A DNA stretch of 64,000 nucleotides from Dastarcus helophoroides (taxonomy: Eukaryota; Arthropoda; Insecta; Coleoptera; Bothrideridae), in assembly GCA_028583605.1 (NCBI GenBank), contig CM053335.1, positions 10,174,053-10,238,052 on the forward strand. The letters are read 5' to 3'. Positions within the stretch are counted from its first letter, which is position 1. Each line of letters starts with the position of its first letter. The notes beneath the pieces were generated by a model. It saw only the letters and a list, made by a program, of their open reading frames with translations. It was not told the origin of the DNA and searched no databases. A program made the position numbers and the translations under genes. Below are positions 44,753 through 55,795 of the stretch, piece after piece.

Positions 44753-44765
44753 TAATAGAAACTGA

Positions 44766-45325
44766 GTATGTTAAAGTTTCAAAAATCATGAACAACTAAT
44801 AATACAGTGAATGCACAAACTGTAAAGATATTGTGTAAAATTTCGAAAAATCAAAAAAGAAATTATGATTAAAATCTTGAAAAACTGCGAAAATCGATCG
44901 TTAAATATCGTTATATTTTAAAAGTTTATGAAAATACTACAAAAAGATTCGAGAAATCATGGTGAATAAAGAAGACTTTAAAATGTGAACATTTTCCAAA
45001 CATTTGGACAATTGCGTTTATTATTAATTTGCTTTTTCTTGGCCTGCTTCTCAAACTTCTCAAAAAAAGATACAAAATTATAAAAGTCTCGTCAATTGAA
45101 AAATTTCGAAATAAGTAAATTAGAAAAAATTACAAGAAAAAAACGAAAAGTAATGAGTAGAGCCCGGAAGTTATAGCTTTTGCCGTTTGATGCTATTTTT
45201 GCCATTTTTGACAATTTTCGGGTGATTTTGGCATTTTTGGCGTTGCCATTTTTTGCCTTGTATTCAGAAAAAAAAAGATATAAAAAAAGATTAAACTTGC
45301 ATCATTTAAAATTTTATAATAATTA
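44766..45325. other. AT-rich spacer
   Basis: Satellite-like to 45140, then a short ttttggcatttttggcg-type repetitive stretch (45180-45260). No gene. Confidence 0.45.
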
Positions 45326-45510
45326 CACAGGCCCACAAAAAAAAAAAGTGGTGTGTGCTGGGTGTCGGACCCACATAGTCCGGCGTATTTTTTTCCGCTG
45401 AACACGAATCTGTAGTCTAAATTGGGGGTCAAACTGCTAAAAGTAGAGAAAAACCAAAAAAACCGATAAAAATCACGATCTCGTATTTTTTTCTGTTTGA
45501 TATTATCATT
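45326..45510. repeat. Left terminal inverted repeat of the 2.6-kb element
   Basis: Matches the complement of 47750-47934, including tcggacccacatagtccggc, aacacgaatctgtag and cgataaaaatcacgatctcg. Confidence 0.93.
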
Positions 45511-45511
45511 C

Positions 45512-47341
45512 TTATAATTTTCGTCTTTTCCTGACCCTTTTTTCTTCAAATGACCTGTGAAGTGGATTTCTGCTACGTTTTGTTCCTTTTTCTTGAGTTT
45601 CTCTGTGTAGCATCCAACAGTAATCTGCAAACATATTTATTCCCCACTGTCCCTGAAACCGCCGTTCAAACTCTTTGAGATCTTGGTGAAATCTTTCTCC
45701 TTGCTCTTCACTGAAGTCTCCGTTATTCTCCGGGAATTGGTCAAGATGCGAATCAAGGAAGTGCATTTTCAAATTCATTAGGCAACCTGAATGCTGAAAA
45801 TTTCTTATCATATTTGCCACAATGCTTTTGTAATCAGCATCCTTGGTATTGCCTAAAAATTTGGTACACACTTCCTTGAAACTTAACCACGATGCCTTTT
45901 CTTGGTCATCCATGACTGCAACAAACCCTTCATCTTTGAATAACTTTCGGATTTCCGATCCATCGAAGATGCCTTCCCTTAGTTTAGCATCAGATTTTTT
46001 TTTAAACACAGTACGCAGGTACGTAAAACATTCACCATCTTTATCAAGAGCTTTGACATACTGTTTAATTAAGCCAAGTTTTATATGAAGAGGAGGAATG
46101 AGAATTTTGGCTGGATCAACAAGCGGTTTCTTTATTATATTATGTGATCCAACCTTAAATGAAGATCGTAAAGGCCATTCTTTTCTTACGTAGTGATTTT
46201 TTCGATCCCTACTGTCAAACATACACAAATAGCATGGATATTTTGTGAATCCAGATTGCTGTCCAAGGATCATGGACAAAATTTTTAAATCACCACATAC
46301 TTGCCACTTATGTTCTTCGTACTTTATTTTCTTTAGGACAACTTCGAGGTTTGAATACTCTTCTTTAAGTACAGTGGAGTGGGCTAAAGGTAGAGGAGCG
46401 AATTTGTTGGTGTTGTGGAGAAGGACTGCCTTAAGACTCTGTTGAGACGAATCAATGAATAACCGCCAATTTTCTGGCTCATATAAATTTGGCTTAAATT
46501 CATCGATAAGTCCTTTTACATCAGTGCAATAGAGTAAATCTTCATTTTTTTCAAAATATTTACGGAAGGCTTCTTCTCGATTCCGATAAAACGAAACTTT
46601 AGTACCTTTTGTCAATAGATTTCTCTTTTTCATATTCGAAGCCAATATTTCAGCCGCTTCTTTTGAGAGTTTAGCCTCTCTGAATAAATCATTCAGATGT
46701 TTTTGATCGTATTTTTCCGGCTTCCGATCTTCACCAATAGGTCTGTACTCTTCATTGCTCGAAAACTCTTCTTCCTCAGATTCGCTAGAAATGTTTTCAC
46801 TACTAGTATCAAACTCTTTATCAATAAAAGCTGAATTTTCAGGATCGACGTCGACTTCCATTGTGTCTAATCCACTAGTCAGACTGTCTTGTGACGTGTC
46901 ATCTTCTAAACCTTCTATGAAGTTTGCAACTGGTTGTTGAACACTTGACACAGAAGGATAAGAAATTTTATCCTTATGCATTCGGCCCACAGTGTTGACA
47001 TTTGTTGTGCAAAAGTAACAATTACTTGCATCAAGTGGCTTTTTCCATATCGCTGGAGTTTTAAATTTAAGATTCGCCTTGACCTGGTGCTTTTCAAATC
47101 TATTGATCATATTATAACATGAGCCACAAACAAAATTGGGTATCCAATTTTTGAGATCGAGGGAAACTTTCATATTGAAGCACTTTTCATACAAAGTCAC
47201 GAAACGATCTGTTAGTTTCTTTGTATTTTTTATCCCTATGTACTTTGCACAAACGTAGCAAAAAGCATTGGGATTTCCAGTACATTTGTGATTGCCACGA
47301 GTACTAGAAGTTCCAGCAAAATTTTCAGTAGAAGAATCCAT
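45512..47341 (-). CDS. Transposase-like protein of a widespread unnamed arthropod family
   Basis: 609 codons from the ATG at 47341 (MDSSTENFAG). The open frame extends 7 codons further to a GTG, so the ATG is preferred. N-terminus: paired cysteines (C28xxC31, C72xxC75, C108xxC111) suggest zinc-binding DNA recognition. Residues 150-200 form an acidic Ser/Asp/Glu linker. The core has WRLFIDSS (D297), WQVCGDLK (D351) and QGERFHQD (E549), which I propose as a DDE-type triad; this is inference. A CYLC pair (C370, C373) lies between. The last ~20 residues are basic (RKRRKL), a likely nuclear signal. I recognise the PLVDPxKxLxPPLHIKLGL and GERFHQD blocks from many uncharacterised multi-copy invertebrate proteins. 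Flanking terminal repeats support a transposase. It is intact, hence recently active or selected. Confidence 0.8.
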   Translation of the reverse strand: MDSSTENFAGTSSTRGNHKCTGNPNAFCYVCAKYIGIKNTKKLTDRFVTLYEKCFNMKVSLDLKNWIPNFVCGSCYNMINRFEKHQVKANLKFKTPAIWKKPLDASNCYFCTTNVNTVGRMHKDKISYPSVSSVQQPVANFIEGLEDDTSQDSLTSGLDTMEVDVDPENSAFIDKEFDTSSENISSESEEEEFSSNEEYRPIGEDRKPEKYDQKHLNDLFREAKLSKEAAEILASNMKKRNLLTKGTKVSFYRNREEAFRKYFEKNEDLLYCTDVKGLIDEFKPNLYEPENWRLFIDSSQQSLKAVLLHNTNKFAPLPLAHSTVLKEEYSNLEVVLKKIKYEEHKWQVCGDLKILSMILGQQSGFTKYPCYLCMFDSRDRKNHYVRKEWPLRSSFKVGSHNIIKKPLVDPAKILIPPLHIKLGLIKQYVKALDKDGECFTYLRTVFKKKSDAKLREGIFDGSEIRKLFKDEGFVAVMDDQEKASWLSFKEVCTKFLGNTKDADYKSIVANMIRNFQHSGCLMNLKMHFLDSHLDQFPENNGDFSEEQGERFHQDLKEFERRFQGQWGINMFADYCWMLHRETQEKGTKRSRNPLHRSFEEKRVRKRRKL

Positions 47342-47749
47342 GAAAATAAATAAACCCCGCACGCTAGAATACCTAGGCCTAAGTATGAGGGCTTTCCGAC
47401 TTTGACAAGGACAATGTCAACTCGTCGTCGGACACACTACGGCATCATTCTCATATTCTAGCGCTTCCCTGCAAAACAGCGCGCCTTCGCTGGCTTCGAT
47501 ACGCCGAAATGTTGACTAGCGAATCATTCTACACATCCCGATAAAGGGCAGTTGTCATCGTAGTCCAATCATTCCGGAGTAGCAGGTTTTTGCCGGTAAA
47601 TGTACCGATTTAGTTAACCATTTCCTTATTTTTTGTCAAAAACAAAATATCATCTATGTGACACTTAAATAAGACACAATAAGTAGTGAATTAACGTATT
47701 TGCACATTACGGTTGGATATTACAGAGAGAAACAAGTAGAAACTGCAAG

Positions 47750-47934
47750 ATGATAATATCATACAGAAAAAAAATACGAGATCGTGATTTTTATCGGTTT
47801 TTTTTGGTTTTTCTCCACTTTTAGCAGTTTGACCCCCAATTTAAACTACAGATTCGTGTTCAGCGGAAAAAAATACGCCGGACTATGTGGGTCCGACACC
47901 CAGCACACACCACTTTTTTTTTTATGGGCCTGTG
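47750..47934. repeat. Right terminal inverted repeat of the 2.6-kb element
   Basis: Complement of 45326-45510; ends gggcctgtg at 47934, followed by TTA. Confidence 0.93.
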
Positions 47935-47937
47935 TTA

Positions 47938-48850
47938 TGATTCTCATAATTTATCTTTATTTGATTAATGAGTCTTTAATATTTGTTCCGTTAACCATAG
48001 TGTAGACAGAATTTGCTTCAGGGGGGGAGGCATTAATTATATTGAAAAATCCATGAACAAAAATGGACAATTTGTAAAAAACCTTTCGGTTGAGTATTTG
48101 TGAACATTTAACTACATTATATCTTCTTTAGTTGCATGAACTAGGGGTAGAAATTTTGAAAAATAACTAAACAGTTAGAAAATCGATTTTTAAATAGATA
48201 TCTAAACTTTCCAAATATTTAATAAAATTTTGATTTTTTTTCAAATTTCGAAATCTTAAAAACAAAAATTTAAAATTTCCAAAAGTCGAATGTTGTGAAA
48301 AAGACAGTATTTGAAAAAAAAGCAATTTCCAAAGATCAGAATTTTTACCTTTTTTAAATTTTGACAATCTTGAACAAGAAATCTTTCTAGAAATTGTTAG
48401 CTTTATATTAAAATTTCGATACCATTTTGGAAAAATAAACAAATTTTAAGATATTATTTAAAGAAAAAAATCTAATTTCGTGTTCATATTTTTATAAATA
48501 TAATTTTGAAGTAAAAGTCAAAACTTCGAAAATTAGACGAATTATGCAAACCAAGCTTAAACTCCCAAAAGTCAAATTTCAAAGAAAGTTTCAGAAAAAG
48601 CTAAATAATAATAAAAATAATTTGAATAAATAAATGACATGAAAAATATAGTCGAAATTTGGAAAAAAGGGTGACATTTCCAAAAAGAAAACCAGTTTTG
48701 GGAAAAAAAATTTTTTAAATCAAAACTAAACTAAGAAATTCATATTTGGGAAAGATCGAAAAACCTCAAAAATTCGAAAAACATCAAAATTTCTAAAAGT
48801 CAAATTTTGGGAAAAAAAGTTGCAAGTTGCACGAGAAGTTGAATTTTAAA
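47938..48850. other. AT-rich satellite-like spacer
   Basis: To about 48160 nondescript, then cgaaatttggaaaaa-type repeats, plus orientation. No gene. Confidence 0.5.
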
Positions 48851-49027
48851 TTTTTTTCATGGAACGGACTGATCCTTGGTTATCTTCAAAAATTGAAATA
48901 CATAACTTGTCCCCTGAAACTGATGTTTCTCTCTGAAGATGACAGCTTGGCTGTCGAAACGCGTTGGAGCAACCTTTGTTGTGTTTTTTAATCTTTGTTG
49001 GTTTCAGGGGACAAGTTCTGTATTTCA
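48851..49027 (-). repeat. Palindromic retroposon with a deleted left arm
   Basis: T-run (48851-48857), catggaacggactgatcc, ccttggttatcttcaaaaa, cataacttgtcccctgaaac, then directly tctctctgaagatgacagc and the whole right arm to ctgtatttca. On minus: 5' tgaaatacag, 3' A-run. Weak, imperfect flanking similarity (tgaattttaaa before, tcaattttgaaa after) may be the target duplication. Confidence 0.75.
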
Positions 49028-49044
49028 ATTTTTCAATTTTGAAA

Positions 49045-51235
49045 AAAAAAGTTGTAATTTCATACAATATTCTTTCTCGGAAAATATCGAAATTTCAGAC
49101 ACATTGAATTTTGAAATTATCACCTGAAATCTCTGAAATCTTGATACGCGAGCTGAAATTTCTGGAAAGTCACATTTTAAAAAGGTCAAACTGTTCAGAA
49201 AAAAAAACATACTTTAAGGAAAATGGCAAAATTTTGAAAAGGAGCAAATTTTGGAAGAGTGGTCAAAAAAATATAATTTTGAGAATAAAGCCGAAATTTA
49301 TAGTAGAAATACGCTTTTTTAAAAAAAGGCGAATTTTGAGAAAAGAACTTATTTTTACGAGAAGATAGTTCGAGGAAAAAGTAAATATGGAATTTGTGTT
49401 AAAAATTTGAATCTTATTAAATTAGTAAAAATTTCTGGTAAAAAAAGTTTGAGCCTTCAGAAAAAGCCCAATATTGAAAATATAACGGAATTTCGAAGAG
49501 AAATCGAAATACCAAGAAAAAGATAAAACTTCGAAAAAAGGTTACCTTTTCAAGAAACAAATCATTAAAAGTAATTAAAAAAATACGTCGATTTAAGTCA
49601 AAGAAAAACGCATTTTGAAAAAAATAGTTGAAATTTCGATGAAAAGGAACATTTCAAAATAAATGGATATTTGCATTTGTCAAATTTTTTGAGAAATTAT
49701 TCTACACTGTTAATTTTTTAATTTTTGTAAAATTTGAAAGTTCTCAAACAAATATTGTTCGCAAAATTTTGATAAAAAGACAAATTTTGATAAGTAAGTT
49801 GAAACTTGAGGAAAGCTCTGTTAAAAAAAATCGAAGTTTTTAAAAAAAAAGACAGTTCGAAATTAAAAGCAACGAATTTTAAGACAAAAATTAAACATTT
49901 TTAGAAAATCGGATTTTTCAAAGAAAAATCTAAAAAAATCACAAATATTAAGAAATAGGGGAATTATGGGATAAAATAAATCTAAGGGAAAAATTCAAAA
50001 TTTTGAGAAAAAGACGAGTTTCAAGGAAATATTAAAGTTTCTAAATCTGGAAAGGGATAAAAATCAAAATTTCACGAAAAAGGCAAAAAAATTGCTGAAG
50101 ATTTCCGAGAAGTCAGGTTCTAAAAGCTCTGTGTTAAAAAATACAACAAAATTTCGAGAAAAAGCTCGACCTAATAAGAACAATACCTAAAATTGAAATG
50201 AAATCCAGAATTGTTCACAAAAAGTCAAATTTTATTACAAAGAAGTCGAATTTTGTGAATAAAGTCAAAATTTGGAGAAAAAGACCAATAATTAAAAAAA
50301 ACTCTAAATTTGGTAAAAGACAACTTTTGATGAAAAAGTCGTTATTAAAAAAAAAAATGAAATTTTTCAGAGGTAGTCTGATTTTAAGAAAATTTGAAAA
50401 TAAATTTAAACTTCTCAAAAAAAGCAATTTTTGCCTTTTCGCAGAACATCCAAAAAATAGTTTTCAAAATCTCCCAATCAATATTTTTCTCCAAATCTAT
50501 GTCTTTTTTCCAAATATCGACCAAATTTCAAAAAAAAAATCATATTTGGGTTAATAAGGCGAAAGTTACAGAAATTATAATTATGTCGCAATTTTCACCA
50601 AAAAAAACAAATTTTGAGAGATGCCAAATTTTTTTTTAAAAAACTGACGAAGATAAAAATTGAAAATTTTGAGGAAAAAAGACGACAAGCTTTAGGAATG
50701 CATTTAAAACAAAAAGCCGAATTTTCTAAAAGAACTCTAAATTTCGAGAAAAATGTCGAAATTTGAAAGCAAAAATTATGAAACCCGTTGAAAATAAAGA
50801 CGACTTTTGATGAAAAAGTCGTTATTAAAAAAAAAATGAAATTTTTCAGAGGTAGTCTGATTTTAAGAAAATTTGAAAATAAATTTGAACTTCTCAAAAA
50901 AAGCCATTTTTGCCTTTTCGCGAAACTTCCAAAAAATATTTTTCAAAATCTCCCAATCAATATTTTTCTCCAAATCTTTGTCTTTTTAGCAAAATATCGA
51001 CCAAATTTCAAAAAGAAAATCATCTTTGGGTTAATAAGGTGAAAATTACAGAAATTATAATTATGTCGAAAATTCACAAAAAAAAAACAAATTTTGAGAG
51101 ATGCCAAAAATTTAAAAAAAAACACGAATTTGAAGATAAAAATTTAAAATTTTGAGGAAAGCTTCAATAAAATCCTAATAATATGATAAATAGCAAACCA
51201 ATTGCAAGAAATGATCAAAATTACAGATATAAAGC
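49045..51235. repeat. AT-rich satellite with a 480-bp tandem duplication
   Basis: gaaaaagtc-type repeats, plus orientation. 50322-50640 and 50802-51120 are close copies, 480 bp apart (ttttgatgaaaaagtcgtta, ttcagaggtagtctga, tctcccaatcaatatttttc, ttataattatgtcg). Parallel open frames in the two copies (50198-50554, 50788-51042) are repeat translations rich in Lys, Phe and Asn, without start context or domain. Confidence 0.8.
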
Positions 51236-52670
51236 TTAAGAATAGACTTATAATTACGGGGATCTTACATTATTACTCAGTAGTACTGAAATTAGAATTG
51301 ATCCAAACAAAATTTTAAATAATATACAGGCTCTTTTAGTTAACATTTCCACAGCCGATATCTCTGAAAATAAAAAGGACCTATATATTGTATTACAAGT
51401 TTAGCATTTTAATGATCAGATGAATTAACCCTAAGGGTGCGTTTAGATTAGAGATTTATTTCATAATAGAAATCTCAGGTATCTGAGACTAAATTCCCTT
51501 GCCCGTAGGACACAAATATAGCTGAATAAAATTACTAACACTCATCATCGAAAAAAACATTAGAGGGCAGTTGAATGGCAAATTTATCAATCTTAAAAAT
51601 TGAGGTTGGTTCTGTGATTTTGTTTATCTTATTCCAGATCACACGTGAATTCGTTTAGATGTGATTTGATCCATATGGTACATTACTTCAAACTCTTTTA
51701 AAGAAAATTACAATTTTTTAACTAATGCTGAAGTAATGATGTTAGTTCGACACCCTGGATTTAACAACGCTGGACATTGTTTAAAGTTACTGCACCTATT
51801 TCTAATTAAAACTAGAGCTGTACTGGTTGTACTGATTGCCATTTTCGCTTTGCATGATCGTTTAATTTTTCGGCTATTATGGGAATAAATAAAATTAATT
51901 CCCTTTTTTTTTGCCGAAAGCTCTAAAACCTTTAATACAGTTAATTAGTTGTCTTAGACCGGGTTGTGTGGTTTTTGTGAATTAAAAAATGTTTAGGACA
52001 GTTGGACCTGTTCTTTTATTTTAAAGCGATCTTGCATAATTAATTAATAATAATAATTAGCTGATACTGACAATGATTCAATAACGTCACTTGAATCTCC
52101 CTCCACAGAATCGCAAAGATAATGAAATTTCTTAATATCAAAAATACGCTTGTCGTAATGAACTGAACACTTAGATGAATCTAAAAACGAAAATGGGAAG
52201 CAATAAAGGCTTTAAATTGGCAACATATATGGTATTTAATTATACTCGCGCCGTTTAATAATAATACATTTCAATTTATGTCAGTTACAGTTTTATCGGA
52301 TGTTCTAATGTATCAGTGTGCTCTACTTTTTTTTTAGAAGCGAACCCGGCACTCGATTACTTATTGATTATTTTGGTTGATCCCGCAAGGGTAATTTTGA
52401 CGTCTTATTTATCCAGCGAGGTTAAAATTTTCTAATCTAAAGAAAATCCTCCAGAAATCTATTTTCTTTCACGTTTTTACGATGATTTGAATTACTAAGA
52501 TACACAAATTTATAAAACAGTCTAGAGCAGTAACAATTTCCATTCTACATCCAAAAAATGAGAATTTTCCATCAGAAGGTTTGTTATGATAGCAATTCAA
52601 ATGTATTAAAACCTTGCAGTTGTCAATCACTGATAATTTCTTTGGGATTTACGTTCCTAAAAAATTTTCA
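51236..52670. other. Unique AT-rich region without a recognised gene
   Basis: No satellite structure and no open frame of note. Contains clustered attaatt motifs (52037-52062 and 51890-51950). Nothing else recognised. Confidence 0.4.
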
Positions 52671-53944
52671 TTGTCAACTTATCGACTTTTTCATTTGAAC
52701 GAAACTTAAAATGTCGAAAATTTGTCAAAAATAGATTTGGAGTACTCTCTCCAAATTTTTACTCTTCTTTACAAAATTATGCGTTTATGCTTTCAAAATA
52801 ATTATAAACACAAATTTTGGACTTCTCCGAAATTTAATAAATTTTTTCCACAATTACGACTTTTTTAAATTTTTACATCAAACTTGCAATTTTTGTGTTT
52901 TTTCTTAAAACTTCGGATTTCTAACGGATTCAAAATTTGAACATCAGTCTTGCGAGTCTAACCCAAGTTGTTGCATTAAAAAAATAAATTTAGCGTATTT
53001 TCTTGAAATTATGACTTTTTGACAAAATTCCTCAACCTTTCAAAATGTCATTTATTTTAATTGAACTGTCAATAAATATTTATGTTTTGCTTAAAATTTT
53101 TATGTTAAATAATAAATTCTAAATATTTCTACAGATTTTGACTTATTTTCGAAATTTTGACCTCAGCCTAAAAAATTCTTTAAATTACAAATATATAAAA
53201 TCGAAAACTCAAGATTTTTTATCGAAATTTTGTAATGTCAACTTTTTTTTCGAAATTTAAAACCCTCTTTTTTATTAAATCATGAGTGGTGGGTTTCCTC
53301 AAATTTTAAAATCCCAAAATTTAAACTTTACTTTCTAGTCTTACAATAAAGGTTTCAACCAGTGTTAAAGCTTTAATTTTATATTTTTAAGGTTTTAAAT
53401 TTAATCAAGACTCTTTTTTTTAAGAACACAAGTCATTTATTTAAAATCTTGACTATAAATGAAATATTTTAATTTTTTTCAAATGATTTTGATTTAGTTG
53501 CAAGGTTTTATCTTTAACCTCAAAATGTTGACCTATGTTTTGAAATTTTAGAACATTATGAATTTTTTGAAATCCTGGAATATTTTCCTAAAATTGTCTA
53601 TTTTTTTTACTATTTTTCTCGCAACTTTTCTGAATTCAAAATTTTGGCCTTATTTAGCTATTTTTTTTTATTTTCGACCTTAATATCGAAGTATTCGACT
53701 TGAGATTTCGAGTGAAAACTTGAATATTCAAATATTTTTCTTTCGACTTTTTTCTATTTTTAAGGTTATTTCTGCAATGTTTATCTTTTCTAAATTTACA
53801 GTTTCCATTAGCCAAGTTTCTTCTGAAAGATTATTTTTTAAATTGAAATATACTAGTATAACCAAATAGACTACGAAATAATTTAAATCAAAATAATATT
53901 AAGGCATCTATGCTCATGGCTCTTGAAAGAAATATTTTAATACA
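52671..53944. repeat. Decayed AT-rich satellite, minus orientation
   Basis: tttgacctcagcc, tttcgaaattttg and aaaattttgac motifs with poor periodicity. No gene. The end (53860-53944) is unique. Confidence 0.5.
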
Positions 53945-53952
53945 GCGAAAAA

Positions 53953-54594
53953 AAGAGACTAAATAGATTGAACGTTTCAATGTTGTCTCATGCGTACAGT
54001 TGAAGCTAAAATGCGGGGAAGTGGGGAGGTGCATTCCACTACTCTTTGATATGGTCGGATTAAGTAAAATTTAGAAATACGAAACTTGCCGCGTAACGGT
54101 TCTAACGATTTAGATGAAACTTTAGAATTAGGGGCTTTTGGACCAATAGGATAATTTTTAAAAGTGCTTTTTGGTAAAAGTTCAGGAGAACTATTTTCAA
54201 AGACATCTTGCTTTAATAGTAAAATAATTTTCTTTCAATACGCGACGCCTGTGTACAATATTGTTAAGCCGGTGCTGTAAACACGTCATGATTGCAGTGA
54301 AATGGCGGCGCGCGCACGTCGATAATTGAATATTTATATATTTTATTTTTACCTACCCAAAGAATGAAACTCTTGATTTTCCTTCACTAATGTGTTCACT
54401 GAGGTTTCAACAATAATCCACAATACACTTCCCCATATTTACAGCCCATTTTCTTTAAAAAAAAACCGATGTTATCTTCGCAAAGGTCTGTCAAATAATA
54501 AGAGGGCATTGCGAGCTAGATGGAGCTAGGCTTTCGCCGGGCTTTCAACTGGCTTCACTGCTTACCGTGTTAGGTTCAGTCTATTTAGTCTCTG
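53953..54594. mobile_element. hAT-like non-autonomous element, 642 bp
   Basis: 8-bp flanks gcgaaaaa (53945-53952) and gcgaaaac (54595-54602) match at 7 of 8. Ends form a ~20-bp inverted repeat: left aagagactaaatagattgaa, right complement cagagactaaatagactgaa. CAGAG-type ends with 8-bp duplications are typical of hAT elements. No open frame with transposase features. Interior is GC-richer near 54300 (ggcggcgcgcgcacg). Confidence 0.7.
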
Positions 54595-54602
54595 GCGAAA
54601 AC

Positions 54603-55795
54603 AATGAAATATTAAAATATATTTAATCTACAAGCAAAAATTTGTCAACTTTATTGTAAAAGTAATTTACATTTATTTGAGCCCTAAAAATTATAAGTGC
54701 AGATATTTTACCACATTCGTTTACTGAGTACTTCAAGACAGTACGTGAATTGGATTTAGGGTAAGAATTTACAGCATAATAATGGAATTATAACCCCCCC
54801 TCACTTAAGGGCCGCTGACTTGGGTAACCCGTGTAAACTTCAGAGCCTTTAAGTTTGCGCATCTTTACATGCTCACAATACCGCCTACTGTGTTCAGTTT
54901 TTGTTAGTGGTGTTTTCGTACTTAACTCACTAGATTCTCTCTATTTTCAATCTCTCGTAAACGTATTTTACGCTCTCAATATGTCTTACACTTTTCGCTA
55001 TTTTTCATACTCTTAATATCCATAGCTGATAGCCTTATCCAATGAAACGTCACTGGATTAAACGAATATGGTGCACTGCAGTGAACTGTAAACTTAACAT
55101 TCTCTCATAGTTTTTATGCCGGCCCACGGCCGACTCTATCTCTATCTTAAGACGGCCGTGGCCGGCCTCTCGACGACGAGAGCGCTCGACTGGCGATCCG
55201 AGTATGTCCGACCGACCGACACCTTGTTCTTCAAGCTTGAACGAAAACCCGAAACTTCACCCCATATCTCAATATAAACATTTCCAATGTTAAAAGAAAT
55301 AAAATTTAATTTTTGGATAAAGCATTTACTTCTGAAGAAGAGTTTCCTCTTGACAATTTTTTTGGCATTCATTACCTTATGTTTCACGTAGAACTGTTCA
55401 AATACAATGTATGCTGCTCTAAATAATCAGTGACTAACCAAAAGAGGGGTAAGTTTAAGATGCTACGACACTGAATAAAATGAAACAAAATAACAGTTTT
55501 GAATCAAGCTGACTCTTAACATTCTTTCATATTTGTCACTATTGTGGCAGAATTTAAATTTTTAGGACTTTTCTTAGTGAAAGTACGAGTGAGAGTGATA
55601 GTTTTTCCAAAACCAACGACATGACGCAACCAGAGGCAGATACGTAAAAATGTCAAGAAAAAACTTTTCTTCAGAATTAAATGCTTTACCGAAAACTGGT
55701 ATTTTATTTCATTTCCTTCAGCGGTGTACCGCGTTTTTCCTACAATAATATCACAGATTACTCGTAACTCCGCCACTGGTTGACATAGAAAATTT
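54603..55795. other. Unique region, GC-rich hairpin near its centre
   Basis: Non-satellite DNA. Small frames at 55142-55387 and 55516-55776 (minus) are unrecognised. The segment 55100-55240 is markedly GC-rich and rich in CpG. A promoter or untranslated exon is possible but unsupported. Confidence 0.35.
55118..55166. repeat. GC-rich hairpin
   Basis: gccggcccacggccg (55118-55132) and cggccgtggccggc (55153-55166) pair with one bulged C around a 20-nt loop, followed by ctcgacgacgagagcgctcg, itself self-complementary. Unusual in this AT-rich window. Confidence 0.65.

Larger units (their letters stand above)
45326..47934 (-). mobile_element. 2.6-kb DNA transposon of uncertain superfamily with an intact gene
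   Basis: Terminal inverted repeats of about 185 bp (45326-45510, 47750-47934) are near-identical, starting CACAGGCCCA, then a homopolymer A-run and gtggtgtgtgctgggtgtcg. The bases next to each end are TTA on both sides (45323-45325, 47935-47937), compatible with a 3-bp target duplication. One long gene fills the interior on minus; the ~400 bp between gene start and right repeat are its probable promoter. CACAG ends with a 3-bp duplication recall CACTA/CMC elements; a 3-bp TWA duplication also suits PIF/Harbinger. The protein settles neither. Confidence 0.85.

Noticed and set aside
45193..45630. 145-codon minus-strand open frame overlapping the left inverted repeat
   Set aside because: Its upstream part lies in another frame of the 609-codon gene and its remainder is terminal-repeat sequence; the right repeat gives a similar frame at 47784-48005.
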